Shown one piece after another: positions 46,301 through 58,064 of a stretch of 64,000 bases of DNA. Position numbers and translations under genes: made by a program. Source of the DNA: Patella vulgata (lineage: Eukaryota; Mollusca; Gastropoda; Patellidae). The stretch's first letter is position 1. Every line of letters begins with the position of its first letter. The DNA is taken from NCBI RefSeq assembly GCF_932274485.2, contig NC_065881.2:63622702-63686701 (forward strand), in the 5' to 3' direction. Below the pieces are notes generated by a model, which worked only from the letters and a program-made list of their open reading frames with translations, did not search any database and was not told the origin of the DNA.

Positions 46301-47353
46301 TTCTTTATCACCCAATCCTTTCTTACATGCACAAATAAATAAATATAATTCTTTGCTATAGACCTCACTTTTACTGAACCTGATTACATTACGGCGTAGT
46401 GATACATCATTTTTTGACAGCAATCCAACCATTGCAAAATCCTTTATTTTGACCCAGTGTTTCCATCAAGGTCAATTAAGTAAAAAAAATAATTCAATAA
46501 AAAAAAGAAGTTACTTTTAATAAAAAATGAAATGTTCTTTGAAAATACAAAAAGTAGTTCCTATTTAACTGACCAATCAAATTCATGTAAAGCGATATCT
46601 CATAAGGAGATATCGCAGTAGATTATGAAATTTATCCCACAAGCGATATCTACTGTAGAATGTATTATTGGGTGATAAATGTCGATATCATCTTCTGTAT
46701 TTAAACATTTGTTTCTTATGTGCAATTTAACATTTCGTATCAAATTTTTATTATATACTTTTTTTTAATACCAAGCATGTATATATGTTATATATTCTAC
46801 TATTTAGACTGGTGATCGGCTCGCCCTAGCAATGCCTATCTCTTTATAGTTAGTGACCGTTAGCTAGTTTTGGACAATCGTTTATTAAAAGTACAATTTC
46901 AACTATTTATCTGAGTTATCGTCGTTAGTGTTGGAATAAGCTACAACCGCCAGAAAACAGCACCACGGCAAATTTATAACGTATAAAGAAACAGTGGTAA
47001 TTTTTATTTCACAAAAGATAGCAATTTGTCATTTCAAATAATTGTAAAATAAAACCTACACACTCTAATCCCCTAAAGGACGTTTTCCTGATATACATAA
47101 TGCGAACTAGGATTAAACATATAAAAAATAAGTCTAGTGACATTAAATATGATAAAGTCTTTATAACCAGGAAATTGACTTTTACATATTCCATTAAGCT
47201 AGGAAGCAAGTTGTGTATTGTGATCCGTTGTGCAGTTCTTCCATTGTGTTACAGAGTGACTGTAAGCACGTCATTACCATGTCTATCCTGTTAAAACCAA
47301 TAATACTGACAATACGACATAAATCCTATAATCACATATTTATTTGTCTTACA

Positions 47354-47794
47354 GGTGTCTCCGGGTCCGGGGGTTGGATGGCCGAATGGTTAGCACGTGC
47401 GTGCTGTATCATAAGGGCTGTCATTGAGTCAACTGGCGTGGTTTCGAATCCCCGGTTGTACGTGACAAGGGGTAGGGTCGCCTGTCCAACCTCGTGGGTT
47501 TTCTCCGGGTCCTCCGGTTTTCTCCCACTGCTAAAGACCCCTACGCGCAAGCGAATTATTGAAATAAAATTAGAAACCATATGTTAGTCCCGAAATGACC
47601 TAGTTCGTGTCGAGTGGACGTTAAACCCCATTTCTCTCTCTCTCTTGTCTCCGGGTCTTCCGGTTTCCTCCCACTGCTAAAGAACCCTACGCGTAAGTGA
47701 ATCATTGAAATGAAATTGAACCATGTTTTAGTCCCGATTTGACCTAGTTTGTGTCGAGTGGACGTTAAACTCTCTCTCTCGCTCTCTCTCTCTC
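47354..47794 (+). mobile_element. SINE family B dimer, 7-bp TSD
   Basis: A full unit (A-box-like TGGCCGAATGGTTAGC, B-box-like GGTTTCGAATCC, body TTCTCCGGGTCCTCCGG, GTGGACGTTAAACC, CT tail) is followed directly by a second, 5'-truncated unit from GTCTCCGGGTCTTCCGG to another CT tail. TCTTACA flanks the pair (47347-47353, 47795-47801). Confidence 0.8.
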
Positions 47795-47884
47795 TCTTAC
47801 AAGCCAACCTTATTTTTCTGCCATGATGCGCCTACAAAATCAAACTCAAAATAATCCTTGATTCACGTAATAGACATTCGTTTA

Positions 47885-48075
47885 TGTATTGTTTAATGGT
47901 CGAGAGCGAGACCATTAAACATCTTAAAATACTGACACTCCGCACGAGCTTTTACGTCACACTAGTCCAATATCTCACTGGTATGAATAAAGTACTATTG
48001 GCAAGTTGCCCGTACGATTATTTGAAATAATGGTACGCCAACATCAAAGGGTGACGTCACATCTGTATTTTAGGA
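47885..48075. repeat. repeat E, related to 60815-61140
   Basis: GTTTAATGGTCGAGAGCGAG, GACACTCCGCACGAGCTTTT and TTGGCAAGTTGCCC(G)TACG recur in the same order at 60815-61140. GGTCGAGAGCGAGACC is flanked by TTTAAT/ATTAAA complements. Confidence 0.7.
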
Positions 48076-48237
48076 ATTGTTATTTCTAGCAATTATAACA
48101 TCAAGGCAAATTTTATAGTGACGGGCAGTGGTGATTGTGCTATTTTTATCAACCAATCCCATAAATCGTTAATTACAAAGGAAGTTGGAAAAGGGAAGTA
48201 ACTCTCATTAGCTAGACTCTCATCGAAACCACAACAG

Positions 48238-48310
48238 CAAGCCAGAGGTGACCGGCCAGCTAGAGGTCGAATCGCGGCACTCTATACCACTAGGCCATCC
48301 CAACTCCCCT
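48238..48310 (-). mobile_element. SINE family C head (tRNA-like)
   Basis: On the minus strand: TTGGGATGGCCTAGTGGTAT (A-box-like) and GCGATTCGACCTCTAG (B-box-like). The body is not recognised, so this is a fragment or another SINE type. Confidence 0.55.
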
Positions 48311-48636
48311 TTATTGAGAATCAAATTGCCAAGTATAAGTTCAATAATAATAAACATAACAGAATGAAACATTCCAGACAATGAACAAATTGTAGTCAAA
48401 CATATATAGATGTTATACATACTTGAAACATACTACATATTTTGATAATACAATTAAATATAAATGATTTAGAAATATATACGTTATATTCAGTAAATGG
48501 ACACGAATATGGTTATCTACCCTTGAAAAAACTAGCGCAAAACGACTGGTCTGTAAACTGTTTTTTTTGTTTGGTTCGCAGACTTTAGCAACAATCAAGG
48601 CCAGGGCAGATAATTTGAAATCGTGGAAACGCTATG

Positions 48637-49090
48637 GAGGCAGACCACCATTAATTTCTCCATTGACTCCAATGTTAAATCAGTGGTGTTCTACATGCTG
48701 TAGCCCATTCCCTAAATTTCGTTGAGAACTTCGCTTTACAGCACAGCAAGTATGACATCATGGGATCATCAGAGTACTAAATTTGTATGAGATTGACCAC
48801 CAAAATTTCAATTCACTGAAATTCATAGCAGACTGGGGTCAGAATATCATGTCCGTGTTAGTGCACAAACAAAACAAAGCCTCTTTACTCCTTGTAGTCT
48901 TCCGCCTTAAAAATCTCAATCTGACACCAAACCAGGCAGAAAATAGAAATTCAATGCCTCTTCATCAATTCTACACCAAAAAGTCAATAGAGATAAGCAT
49001 GCAAAATGGCAGGAAAGGAGGGAGAAAAATATATCTAAAAATAACCGGCACTACAATTTGTGGGTCGGAAAATTAATGGTGGTCTGCCTC
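48637..49090. mobile_element. MITE-3 (GAGGCAG family), second copy
   Basis: TIRs GAGGCAGACCACCATTAA and complement; interior matches 35465-35912 in opposite orientation. Flanks GCTATG and CCTATG agree at five of six positions. Confidence 0.85.
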
Positions 49091-49576
49091 CCTATGGATT
49101 AACCCAGGATATAGTGGAGTAGAACGGAATGAGACCACTGGGATACCAAGGATGAATGTTATGGAAATCTTTAACAACACGCATGTTATCTCTAGTAATT
49201 ATAGACTGTTTAAGTTTATGTATTAAACTACAATATCATTACGTTTGTATTAATTTTTTACGTTATACTCCGTGATGATTGTGTCATTTCGAGTCCATTT
49301 AGCGTCACATATGTCGTTTAGAGACGGATATGGGGGGGGGGGGTAAAGTTGCAATGAATTGTTTGCCGACTTATTACAGAGAACGCAACGTGCACAAAAT
49401 TTACCAATGAGATTGAAACAGGGTAATTAAACATGAGCAAATGGAACTGCTTTATGGGGACCCCGAGTAGAAACCCAGTTTAGTTGGCAGAGCAATAACA
49501 CATGAAATGATGATAATAATATTGATGTTCGAATTCATCGGATTGCCGTAAGGTATTAAAACAAATACGTGAAGAT

Positions 49577-49775
49577 GGCGTTAATGTTAAAGTATATAAG
49601 ACACTATTATCGCGTTTCAAATAAACGATACATCATAAATTAGTAGGCAAATTAAATATAATGGAAATGGCGTTGATGTTAAGGTATATAAGACACTATT
49701 ATCGCGTTTCAAATAAACGATACATCATAAATTAGTAGGCAAATTAAATATAATGGAAATGGCGTTGATGTTCGA
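49577..49775 (+). repeat. 92-bp tandem repeat, about 2.2 copies
   Basis: Units start GGCGTT(A/G)ATGTTAA at 49577 and 49669, with a third beginning at 49761. TTATCGCGTTTCAAATAAAC is identical in both full units. Confidence 0.92.
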
Positions 49776-50091
49776 ACGAGTTAATGTAATATACTTTGGT
49801 AGTATTGACATCTAGTATTTTAAATTGTAAATCATTCAATTCATCAAAATTTGGTTCCTTTCTTGTTTCCTTCCGCGTGTCATTTGCAATTTGTTATAAA
49901 ATGAATGTCGCCTTCTACCCCCTGACATATAATACATAAACGACCTTTTACCTCTATGTTTGATATATCTCCATGTTTCAATTTTCAAACTATGTGCGCT
50001 TATTCTTAAATTTGTTATTGCGTGTCTGTATTTTCGATCTAAATAATTTTCAAAATTTACATCATTTTTTTTTTAGCTTATTTAAACATAC

Positions 50092-50487
50092 ATTATGCTA
50101 GAGATAAATCTGCCTATTGTAGGTCTTTCTTTAGGCCTGAAATGTTATCGAAATTATTAATTAGACATTAATTAACTCATCCAGACCATAATCAACTCTC
50201 GATGTCATCGCTAGCCTGCAATGTTTATTGGATTAGGTTCCGATTTGCTGTTCGACTTTCATTCACGATTTAATCATGAAATGAATAATCAAGACTATGT
50301 TTTTTTATCGCACCGACTTTAGTAATGATAACCGAGGTTACGCCGAAAATTCAATCGCTAAAATCTCGGTTCAGAGTGGATCAATTTGACTGAAATTTTC
50401 AGCAAATTCCCTTTACATTGTCTAGTTTATAACTATTATAGTGAGAACTGACAGCTCTTTAGCTAATCTCCCTTAACCTATCTTTAA
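50092..50487. mobile_element. TTAA-flanked MITE (MITE-2), full length
   Basis: TTAA-ACATACATTATG at the left and a degraded complement plus TTAA at the right (AACCTATCT-TTAA). TTAA at both ends is the target signature of piggyBac- or Kolobok-type transposition. No coding capacity. Confidence 0.78.
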
Positions 50488-50551
50488 AGAAATTCCATCT
50501 ATGTCTTTATTACGTGTATTATTATTTTTAAGTCTATATTTGATTTTATAT

Positions 50552-50874
50552 GGGGGTCACGGTGGCTAACTGGGTAAGACGCTGGCTCGCTAGCCTAGAG
50601 GTCGGGTGTTCGATCCCTGAATTGGCCGAGAAAGTTCATCCAGATTTTCCGGCGTTGTTCCCCCTTGTCAGTGATGCAGGACGGAGGGCCTGACAAGGGC
50701 AGCTGTCTAGTCGTTCGGATGGGACGAAAAACCGAGGTCCCGTGTTCACATTAGCGTTCACGTAAAAGATCTTTTGGCAAAATTTCCCTCATAACACACT
50801 GTATGGCGTATGCCCGTCTTCATTAGCCCAGGTCGGAGCAGAACAGTAGGACGTTAATCCCCATTTCATTTCAT
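50552..50874 (+). mobile_element. SINE family A, internally deleted, 13-bp TSD
   Basis: Head GGTGGCTAACTGGGTAAGAC and TCGGGTGTTCGATCC (A- and B-box-like), tail CCCCATTTCATTTCATT. TTTGATTTTATAT flanks it (50539-50551, 50875-50887). About 45 bases found in other copies (the GAATTCGATATAAGAG block) are missing. Confidence 0.92.
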
Positions 50875-51235
50875 TTTGATTTTATATATTTACAATTTTT
50901 ATGAAAACTAGCTGTATCTTCTTTCTACATGCATATTTTCATTTAACGCAAGTCGTGTTGAGTTTGAAGTAGGTAGTGTTTTAATTCTGTCGCAGTTTTT
51001 ATTCGTGCCAAACTTCTAATACAGCTTTCAATTGGCATGCATCCCATTTCTGCGCGCAAGTTATGTTGCTACATTTATTATTATACGGTCCATGGTTAAA
51101 CTTGTCATGATAAAAGTATATTGCCAGTTTTATCAAAATTTATTTACCAATATAGTAAAATCGTTGCGTGATAAAAGCTTGCAGTGTGATAGCAGATAAC
51201 GTTGATATTCGAACTTGATAATGAAGGCGCGTGAC

Positions 51236-52100
51236 TATGGAAGCCTATAACTACCATTCCTAATTTCTACTTTTCGCCTCTTCAGAACACGAAAGTCGAA
51301 AAGTCGAATTAAAATTAAAATTCTAGACTCTATCACACAGACATTTTTGTTAACGGGAATTGCGCGTATTCAAATGTGACCTGGAAGGCAGAGACTACAA
51401 CAACTTCCTAGGCGAAAAGTAGAAAAGTCGAAAAATCGACAGTACGACAGATCATTGGTCGCTAATAGCGCAGTGTGTTAATTTCCTAATTTCTACTTTT
51501 CGAGTTGCATTTTGGCTTGTATAGCGTGTTGGCGCCTTCTTACTGACATCAATAAATACAAAAATGTCTGTGTGATAGAGTCTAGAATTTTAATTTGCCA
51601 AATACTATACTCTATCACACAGACTTTTTTGTTAACTGGAATTGCGCGTATTCAAATGTGACCTGGAAGGCAGAGACTACAATAACTTCCTAGGCGAAAA
51701 GTAGAAAAGTCGAAAAGTCGACAGTACGACAGATCATAGGTCGCTAATAGCGCAGTGTGTTAATTTCCTAATTTCTACTTTTCGAGTTGCATTTTGGCTT
51801 GTATAGCGTGTTGACGCCTTCTTACTGACATCAATAAATACAAAAATATGACTAAGTCGAAAATCGACAAGACGGTATACAAGCCAAAATGCAAGTCGAA
51901 AAGTAGAAATTAAGAAAAAACGGGGGGCGCTATTATCGCGGTGTGTTATTTCTTAATTTCCTATTTTCGAGTTGATTTTGGCTTGTATACCGTCTTGTCG
52001 CCTCACATTTTGTCGTAACTTCTACTTTTCGACTTTTCGACTTTCGTGTTTTGAAGAGGCGAAAAGTAGAAATTAGGAATGGTAGTTATAGGCTTCCATA
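51236..52100. mobile_element. foldback element, 865 bp, 6-bp TSD
   Basis: Starts TATGGAAGCCTATAACTACC and ends with the reverse complement; the TIR is about 65 bp with AACACGAAAGTCGAAAAGT. CGTGAC flanks it (51230-51235, 52101-52106). Inside, a segment of about 260 bp (GAATTGCGCGTATTCAAATG to TACTGACATCAATAAATAC) is tandemly duplicated, and inverted words TCGAAAAGTCGACAGTACGA recur. Confidence 0.88.
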
Positions 52101-52712
52101 CGTGACCCAATTTAATAACCCAAAGTCTTTGTTGAAAGGCGAGGGATAATAAACTCTAACTCTAATAATCTTTATTAGGTTTGGTCCTTAAAGTCCTGTT
52201 TCCTAAAACCTTCCTGACAATATTTGAACATTGCGATTCTTTATGTGTGGTTTATATTAATACAGACACGTTTTAAATCACCATTTTATGATTAAAGTTC
52301 AATTTTCTTAAAACATTAATATGATATATCTGACTTCATATTGTTTCGTGATGTAAAAGAAACGTCTAGAGTTTAGGTAACACTAATCAATCAGATATTA
52401 TTAATCTGTTTTGATAGATTTATAAGAGACTCGTATTTAATATAATTATATATGAATTACTCTGTTGTATCTATGTGTTGTTTGTAGATTGGGTATAATT
52501 GCTATCGTTGGTGCTAATGTGTATATTCCGATTTTATTTGTATTTCTCAAAACTTCTAATTACTGACATTTGAAAGTATTCAGACCAAGATTGCTTACTA
52601 TTATTTTATACTGTATTGATACTTATGATACAGCGCGCGCGTGGTAGCGAATTGGCCATCGAACCCCCCATACTGTAATAGACAGTTATGCACCATTTTT
52701 TTTTACCAACTA

Positions 52713-53159
52713 CCAATCTGATTAAAATATAAATCTATATGTAGTAGTAGTTCTTGGTGTTTAACGTCTGCTTCCACATAAGTGATATCGCAGACAAGTA
52801 AATCTATATTTCTTTTCGTTTTTTTAATACTTTCCATGGCCTCAACTCTTTTGTAGTGGAAGGTCGCGAGAGGGGCCATACGAGTGGCCTTTGACCCTAT
52901 ATGACGTCAGACATTTAATTAACGAACCAGCGTTGATGTTTCTAGTGGGTTACCCACTGTTCCGTGCACCTCACGCCAAAAACTCGCCGTAACAGACCGT
53001 TTCATTGGCAAATCCCTCACATCATCCAGAACGCTGGTTATATAACAAATCTTCCAAATCCTAGTGTAGTATAGACAACGACATTTTGACCTAAAAAAAA
53101 AACAAAACAAAAACGAAACAAAACCGAAACAAAGTAGGATCTGTGTTTTAATCAGATTG
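52713..53159. mobile_element. MITE-1 copy, full length, with nested insert
   Basis: TIRs CAATCTGATTAAAA / TTTTAATCAGATTG; 8-bp duplication ACCAACTA (52705-52712, 53160-53167). A 59-bp insert lies in the left TIR region. A run of extra AAAAC repeats lengthens the right TIR. Confidence 0.9.
52741..52799 (-). mobile_element. 59-bp SINE-tail insertion with 10-bp TSD
   Basis: GTAGTAGTAGTTCTTGGTGT then TTAACGTC..., read on the minus strand as a ...GACGTTAAACACC(TAC)n tail, lies between two copies of AAATCTATAT (52731-52740, 52800-52809). No head or body is present. The tail differs from families A and B. Confidence 0.8.
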
Positions 53160-53832
53160 ACCAACTATCTATTATAAGCGATATTCCGGTCCAGAGAAGT
53201 CGGTACAAAACAGCGGCAGGTATACCTTCTACATACTACACACTATTCTATTTTATATAGGAATCGAAGTAGTGAGGTTAGGTAAATGCCTCACTGACGA
53301 TAAAATTTCCTTACTACGGAACTGGATTATACGTCGTCTTTTAGAAATTACATGAATAGAAATCTAATATACTGACACAAGAGACGGAGTCTGTGAGAAA
53401 CCTTTTAAGAAAAACAAACTCCCGAATGCAGTTGCAAAGTGACAAAACTGGCGTAATCAAAGGGACCTGATTACTGGTCCTTAAAAATCAAAATGCCGGA
53501 AATATTATAAAATTCTTATACATGTACATTTCAGACTAATATTGATGCTCTTGTTATTACAAATTAATTTTCACAACTAACGGGAAGAATACTGGGAAAG
53601 TATTTTTTGAAATATTGATTTCTTGAGAAATAAAACGGTACAAATGGATTATAAATAAAAGATTCATGCTACAGACTGATAATTATTTTGAAATATTGCT
53701 GTGGGGTATGACATTTACAGAGATAAGATTTGTAACCAATTTGAGATTGTAGTCTGATACTTTAAAACACTACCGTTGTCATTACGTCCTGTGTGGAGAT
53801 CAGATCCTGTTTATGTTTCAAAGACGTCCTGT

Positions 53833-55353
53833 TATATACTATTCAAAAAAAGTAGGGGATATTTGATTTTGGGGGCATAATACTAAAATATGCAAATGAC
53901 TACGAAAAAAGTCACTATAGAACCTAACAGAAGAAACATTTCCAGTTACATGTGACGCCCAAACGCACCAATAGCTACCGCATGGAATGCAGGTGATGCT
54001 TGGGATCATCATGGGGGTCCAACCCAAGATTTGCACGACTCTGCCTTTGAATGTTACAGTCATTGTGGCATTGAATTCCAGGGTGGAAACATCAGTTTAA
54101 TTGTTTTAGTGACCAGAAAACAAATTTTGATACGCGTCGGCTTACCCAAAATGAAAGGTTACGTGCCCTTGGCATGCTACAGATCGGCACAACACAGGCG
54201 GTTGTGGCGCGGACGATGAATGTTTCTCAGTCTGTCATAAGCAGGCTATGGTCCAGATACCGTGATACACAATCTGTACAGGACAGACCACGCTCAGGTC
54301 AAGCCCAGGATCGATTTATCCGTACCTTGGCCTTGAGAAATCGTGTCATCACAGCAAATCAGATCAGCGCTCGTCTTCAAACAGACACTGGTGTGAGAGT
54401 GAGTGGCCAGACGATTCGGAATCGACTGCATAGGGGTCACCTTCGCGCCCGACGTCCTCGCGTGATCCCTTGTTTGAGAGATCATCACATTCAGGCAAGA
54501 CGTCGTTGGTGTAGGGATCGTCAACACTGGGATAATCGACGCTGGAGCAATGTGATGTTTTCAGATGAGTCAAGGTTCACTGTTGATTTTTTGGACAGAC
54601 GTAGGAGGGTGTGGCGTCGTCGAAACGAGCGCTTCCAAGACGTTAACGTCATCAGACATGATCGATTTGGGGGTGGTTCTGTTATGGTGTGGGGAGGCAT
54701 CACTGTTGCTGGAAGAACGGCTTTACATGTTGTTGCAGGGCGTGTTACAGGCCAGTACTACCGGGACAACATCTTGGCAGTCCATGTTGTGCCGTTCGCA
54801 CGACGTCATGGCCGCCGTTTCATCTTCCAGGATGACAACGCAAGATGTCACAGGGCCAGGATCGTTACAGGTTACCTCCAACAACAGAACATCACCACAT
54901 TACCTTGGCCAGCACTGAGTCCCGACCTCTCCCCCATCGAGCATGTCTGGGACATGCTTGGACAGAGGTTACGTCAACGTCAACAACGTCCTGCCAATGT
55001 CCAAGAACTTGCTGCTGCGTTGCAACAGGAATGGGACAATCTGGACCAAAATGACCTTAGACGTCTCATTAGGAGTATGCCACGTCGGATCAATGCTTGT
55101 TTGGCAAACAGAGGAGGATTTACCCGTTACTGACTTGGTTGTGATGCTGTGGTAACTTTGCTGTTTGACCCCGGGTATCATTTTACCCTTATAATGGTCA
55201 GTCTGTGCCTTACTTAGTCTAACGATCATTTGGAATAAATCGATGAATGTGAACTTCATTTCATTTTGTCATTTGTTTCTTCGTCAGTTTCATTAGGTGA
55301 CTTTAATAACACTTAAAAATCAAATATCCCCTACTTTTTTTGAATAGTATATA
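53833..55353 (+). mobile_element. Tc1-type transposon, copy 1 (inactivated)
   Basis: TIRs of about 35 bp (ATACTATTCAAAAAAAGTAG...) at both ends, inside TATA-type TA targets. Transposase inside at 54132-55133. Differs from the copy at 58558 by few changes, so both are recent. Confidence 0.93.
54132..55133 (+). pseudogene. Tc1 transposase, copy 1
   Basis: The frame equals that of the 59797-58778 copy except that the start ATG is ACG (54132-54134) and six codons (RPRATT) are missing after RSG, an 18-nt in-frame deletion near 54299. The next in-frame ATG is at 54174. The paired helix-turn-helix region is largely there and the catalytic blocks are intact: FSDESRF, QDDNARCH and SPIEHVWD, giving DD34E. 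The lost codons include the GRPR AT-hook-like linker between the two DNA-binding halves. Without start and linker it probably cannot transpose itself. Confidence 0.88.
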
Positions 55354-55710
55354 AAGTGTTAATTTTCCTACTAGGTCACCTTGATAATTTACAGGAATGC
55401 GCCCTAGAAACCTCTTTAATTAGTTTTAGTCTTTCAACACCTACCACAATTTCCTCGCGACTAACTGCACGCGCAGCATCCTTGGAACGAAAATTCTTTG
55501 ACTCAATATAAATTCTATAAACGTGCCTGTTTGTACCAATTATTCCTGTCTACCTTCAAGTATTCGATAATATTTATCCATTTTTGTGAAGAAAATCCAT
55601 GAATTATTTATTTTATCAAAAAAGCTTATGTCGTATTTCTAAATTCTATCCAGTTTGGTGAAACACAATACGTAACATGACAGCCCTTCTCTTTGATCTG
55701 TGGTCTTTGG

Positions 55711-56085
55711 AAATGAAATGAAATGAAATGGGGTTTAACGTCCTACTGTCCTGCTCCTAAACTGGGCTAATGAAGACGCGCATACGCCATACAGTGTGCT
55801 ATGAGGGAAATTTTGCCCGGACAGCGGCGCTACGGTCTACTCTTATACCGAATTCCAACTGCCAAGGGATCTTTTACGTGCACGCCAATATGTACACAGG
55901 ACCTCTGTTTTTTGTCCCATCCGAACGACTAGACAGCTGCCCTTGTCAGGCCCTCGTCCTGCATCACTGACAAGCGGAAACCACGCCGAAAAATCTGGAT
56001 GAACTTTCTCGGCAAGTGCAGGGATCGAACACCCGACCTCCAGGCTAGCGAGCCAGCGCCTTGCCCACTTAGCCACGTGATCCCC
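55711..56085 (-). mobile_element. SINE family A, full length
   Basis: Tail ATGAAATGAAATGAAATGGG at the left, head (GATCGAACACCCGACCTCCA, TTAGCCACGTGATCC) at the right. Flanked by TGTGGTCTTTGG and TGTGGTGTTTGG (55699-55710, 56086-56097), 11 of 12 matching. The best-preserved copy in the window. Confidence 0.92.
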
Positions 56086-56473
56086 TGTGGTGTTTGGACA
56101 GTTGGTTAAATGTATTAAAAGATGGTGGAAATATTGTTCATGTGCTGTATGCTCTAAGAGATGATAAAAAGATTTCACGTGTGGGGCGATTACCCAATGT
56201 TTACATTGTAGCTGTTTGGGATACCCTCGTTTATCACACAATTATGTTGCCAGACACTTTACGGTAACCTATTTAGAGTTGGTTAATCCCGATTGATTTT
56301 GTTACGAAGTAATGTATTGGTTGTTGATCGGACTGTTGAACCAATCATAATTTGGGACGGAAAGTTGCGGCGAGTACGGCAGTGCTTGAGTGGGAATCGA
56401 TCTAATCAAACGAAACACTGTGATGAGTATGGTGGAAGTGGGACACTGGGATTAATTCGAAATCTTTCAAACA

Positions 56474-57220
56474 TTAAATATGCATTATGCAAGAGCTAAA
56501 TTTGCCTATTGCAGGTCTTTCTTTGTGCCTGAAATATGTCTAAATTGTTAATTAGACATCAATTAAAGATAAATTATTATGGGAGATTAGATAATGTAAA
56601 GGGAATATGCTGAAAATTTCAGTCAAATAGATCCACCCTGAACCGAGAATTTAGCGATTGAATTTTCGATCTAGCCTCGATCATCATTACTAACGTCGGT
56701 ACGATAAAAAACATAGTCTCGATTATCCATTTCATGATTAAATCATGAATGAAAGTCGGGCCGAAAATCGGAACCTAATCCATCGAATAAATATCGCAGG
56801 TTAGCGATGCCACCGAGAGTTAATTATGGTCTGGATAAGTTAATTAATGTCTAATTAATAATTTAGATAACATTTCAGGCTAAAGAAAGACCTGCAATAG
56901 GCAGATTCAGCTCTTGCATAATGTATGTTTAACTTATCAAGACCATAATCAACTATCGTTTGCCTGCGATATTTAATGGATTTGATTACGTTTTTTGATG
57001 GATGATTTAATTTTAAAATAGATAATCGAGACTATGTTTATTATCTAACCAACGGTAGTAATGGCGACCGAGTCTAGCCTAAAATTGAATCTCTAATATA
57101 CCGGTACAGAGCGAAGCAATTTGACTGACATTTTCAGCATATTCTGTTTTCATTATCTATTTTTTAACTATTATAGCTAGAGTTGTCAGTTTTGTATCTT
57201 ACCTAATGCCCCTTTAAGTA
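56474..57220. mobile_element. cluster of three MITE-2 copies in alternating orientation
   Basis: A forward start (56474-56572), a full reverse copy (56573-56942, TTAA at both ends) and a forward partial copy (56939-57220) abut. Each carries TTAGACAT.AATTAA, ATTGAATTTTCG/CGAAAATTCAATC-type and TTTTCAG blocks. Confidence 0.75.
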
Positions 57221-58064
57221 ACCTATTCAGCTGTTTTAATTGATCTCGTCCATAGCACAGATTGCTTGTCAGTTAATCGATTTCTTTTATTTATCTGTTG
57301 AAAGTTTTCAGGAGATTTTGCCGACATTTGTTATGGTGGAGTGTCCAAGGACGACTTCACAAGGTACAATTATCGTTACAGGAGCAATACTTTCCACTAT
57401 TTGATTAAGTAATTAGATTTGGATGGAATGCGAAAAAAATACACGAAATTAAAAAAAAAACAACAACCAAAATCATGGAAGGCCTACTGATTAAAGTATT
57501 TTTCGTCTACAGTTTCGCTGATATTCTGGAAATTGAATATGACATTGTATTAAGACGAACTGAAGCAGAAAATATGATAACTTCCCAGTTTGAACCAGAC
57601 CTGGGATGAATTAAAACTCTTTGTCTTTAAGTAAGACGGTCAATAATAGTGATAGATAACTCCCAAGCAGAAATACATTAGATTTGAGGAATGTATTAAT
57701 TACCGTAATCTCTCTAGAATGAACAGAAATAAAACCAACCCAATCTGATTCACATTTCAACCCTACATTTCGAGCAGATTATAGCAATAAATAACAAAAT
57801 ATAATAACGGGGAGGTGTAAAAATTGTTGCTAAAGAATTATGGATTCTGCTAGATATCATTTTGTAATGATTTAAAATAGATAATGCCATTTCTAATTTT
57901 AAAGAAAAAAACGAGACCCCCCCCCCCCCCCAAAAAAAAAAAACAACAAAAACAACAACAACAAAAAAAACAAAACAAGCAAACAAAGACCGTTCATATT
58001 ATTTGATTTGCAATGATTGAAGATTAGCTATTATATATGTTATGCCCTGATGATGCCCTGATGA
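57221..58064. other. unassigned sequence with A- and C-runs
   Basis: No gene assigned. A splice-flanked-looking stretch at 57312-57363 (see rejected). C13 and A-rich runs at 57917-57980. Confidence 0.4.

Noticed and set aside
47385-47460. Free-standing tRNA gene suggested by A- and B-box-like words (also at 50560, 48290)
   Set aside because: Each is the head of a SINE with attached body and tail; the cloverleaf pairing is poor.
54294-55259. Several secondary frames in and opposite the Tc1 transposases (also 58652-59635)
   Set aside because: They are other-frame readings of the transposase and repeat at both copies.
57312-57363. Stretch bounded by TTTTCAG and GTACAA, open in a frame reading GDFADICYGGVSKDDFT
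   Set aside because: Considered as a second exon for the 40191 leader. The frame that looks protein-like needs phase 1 while the leader ends in phase 2; the in-phase reading is poor and the donor is weak.
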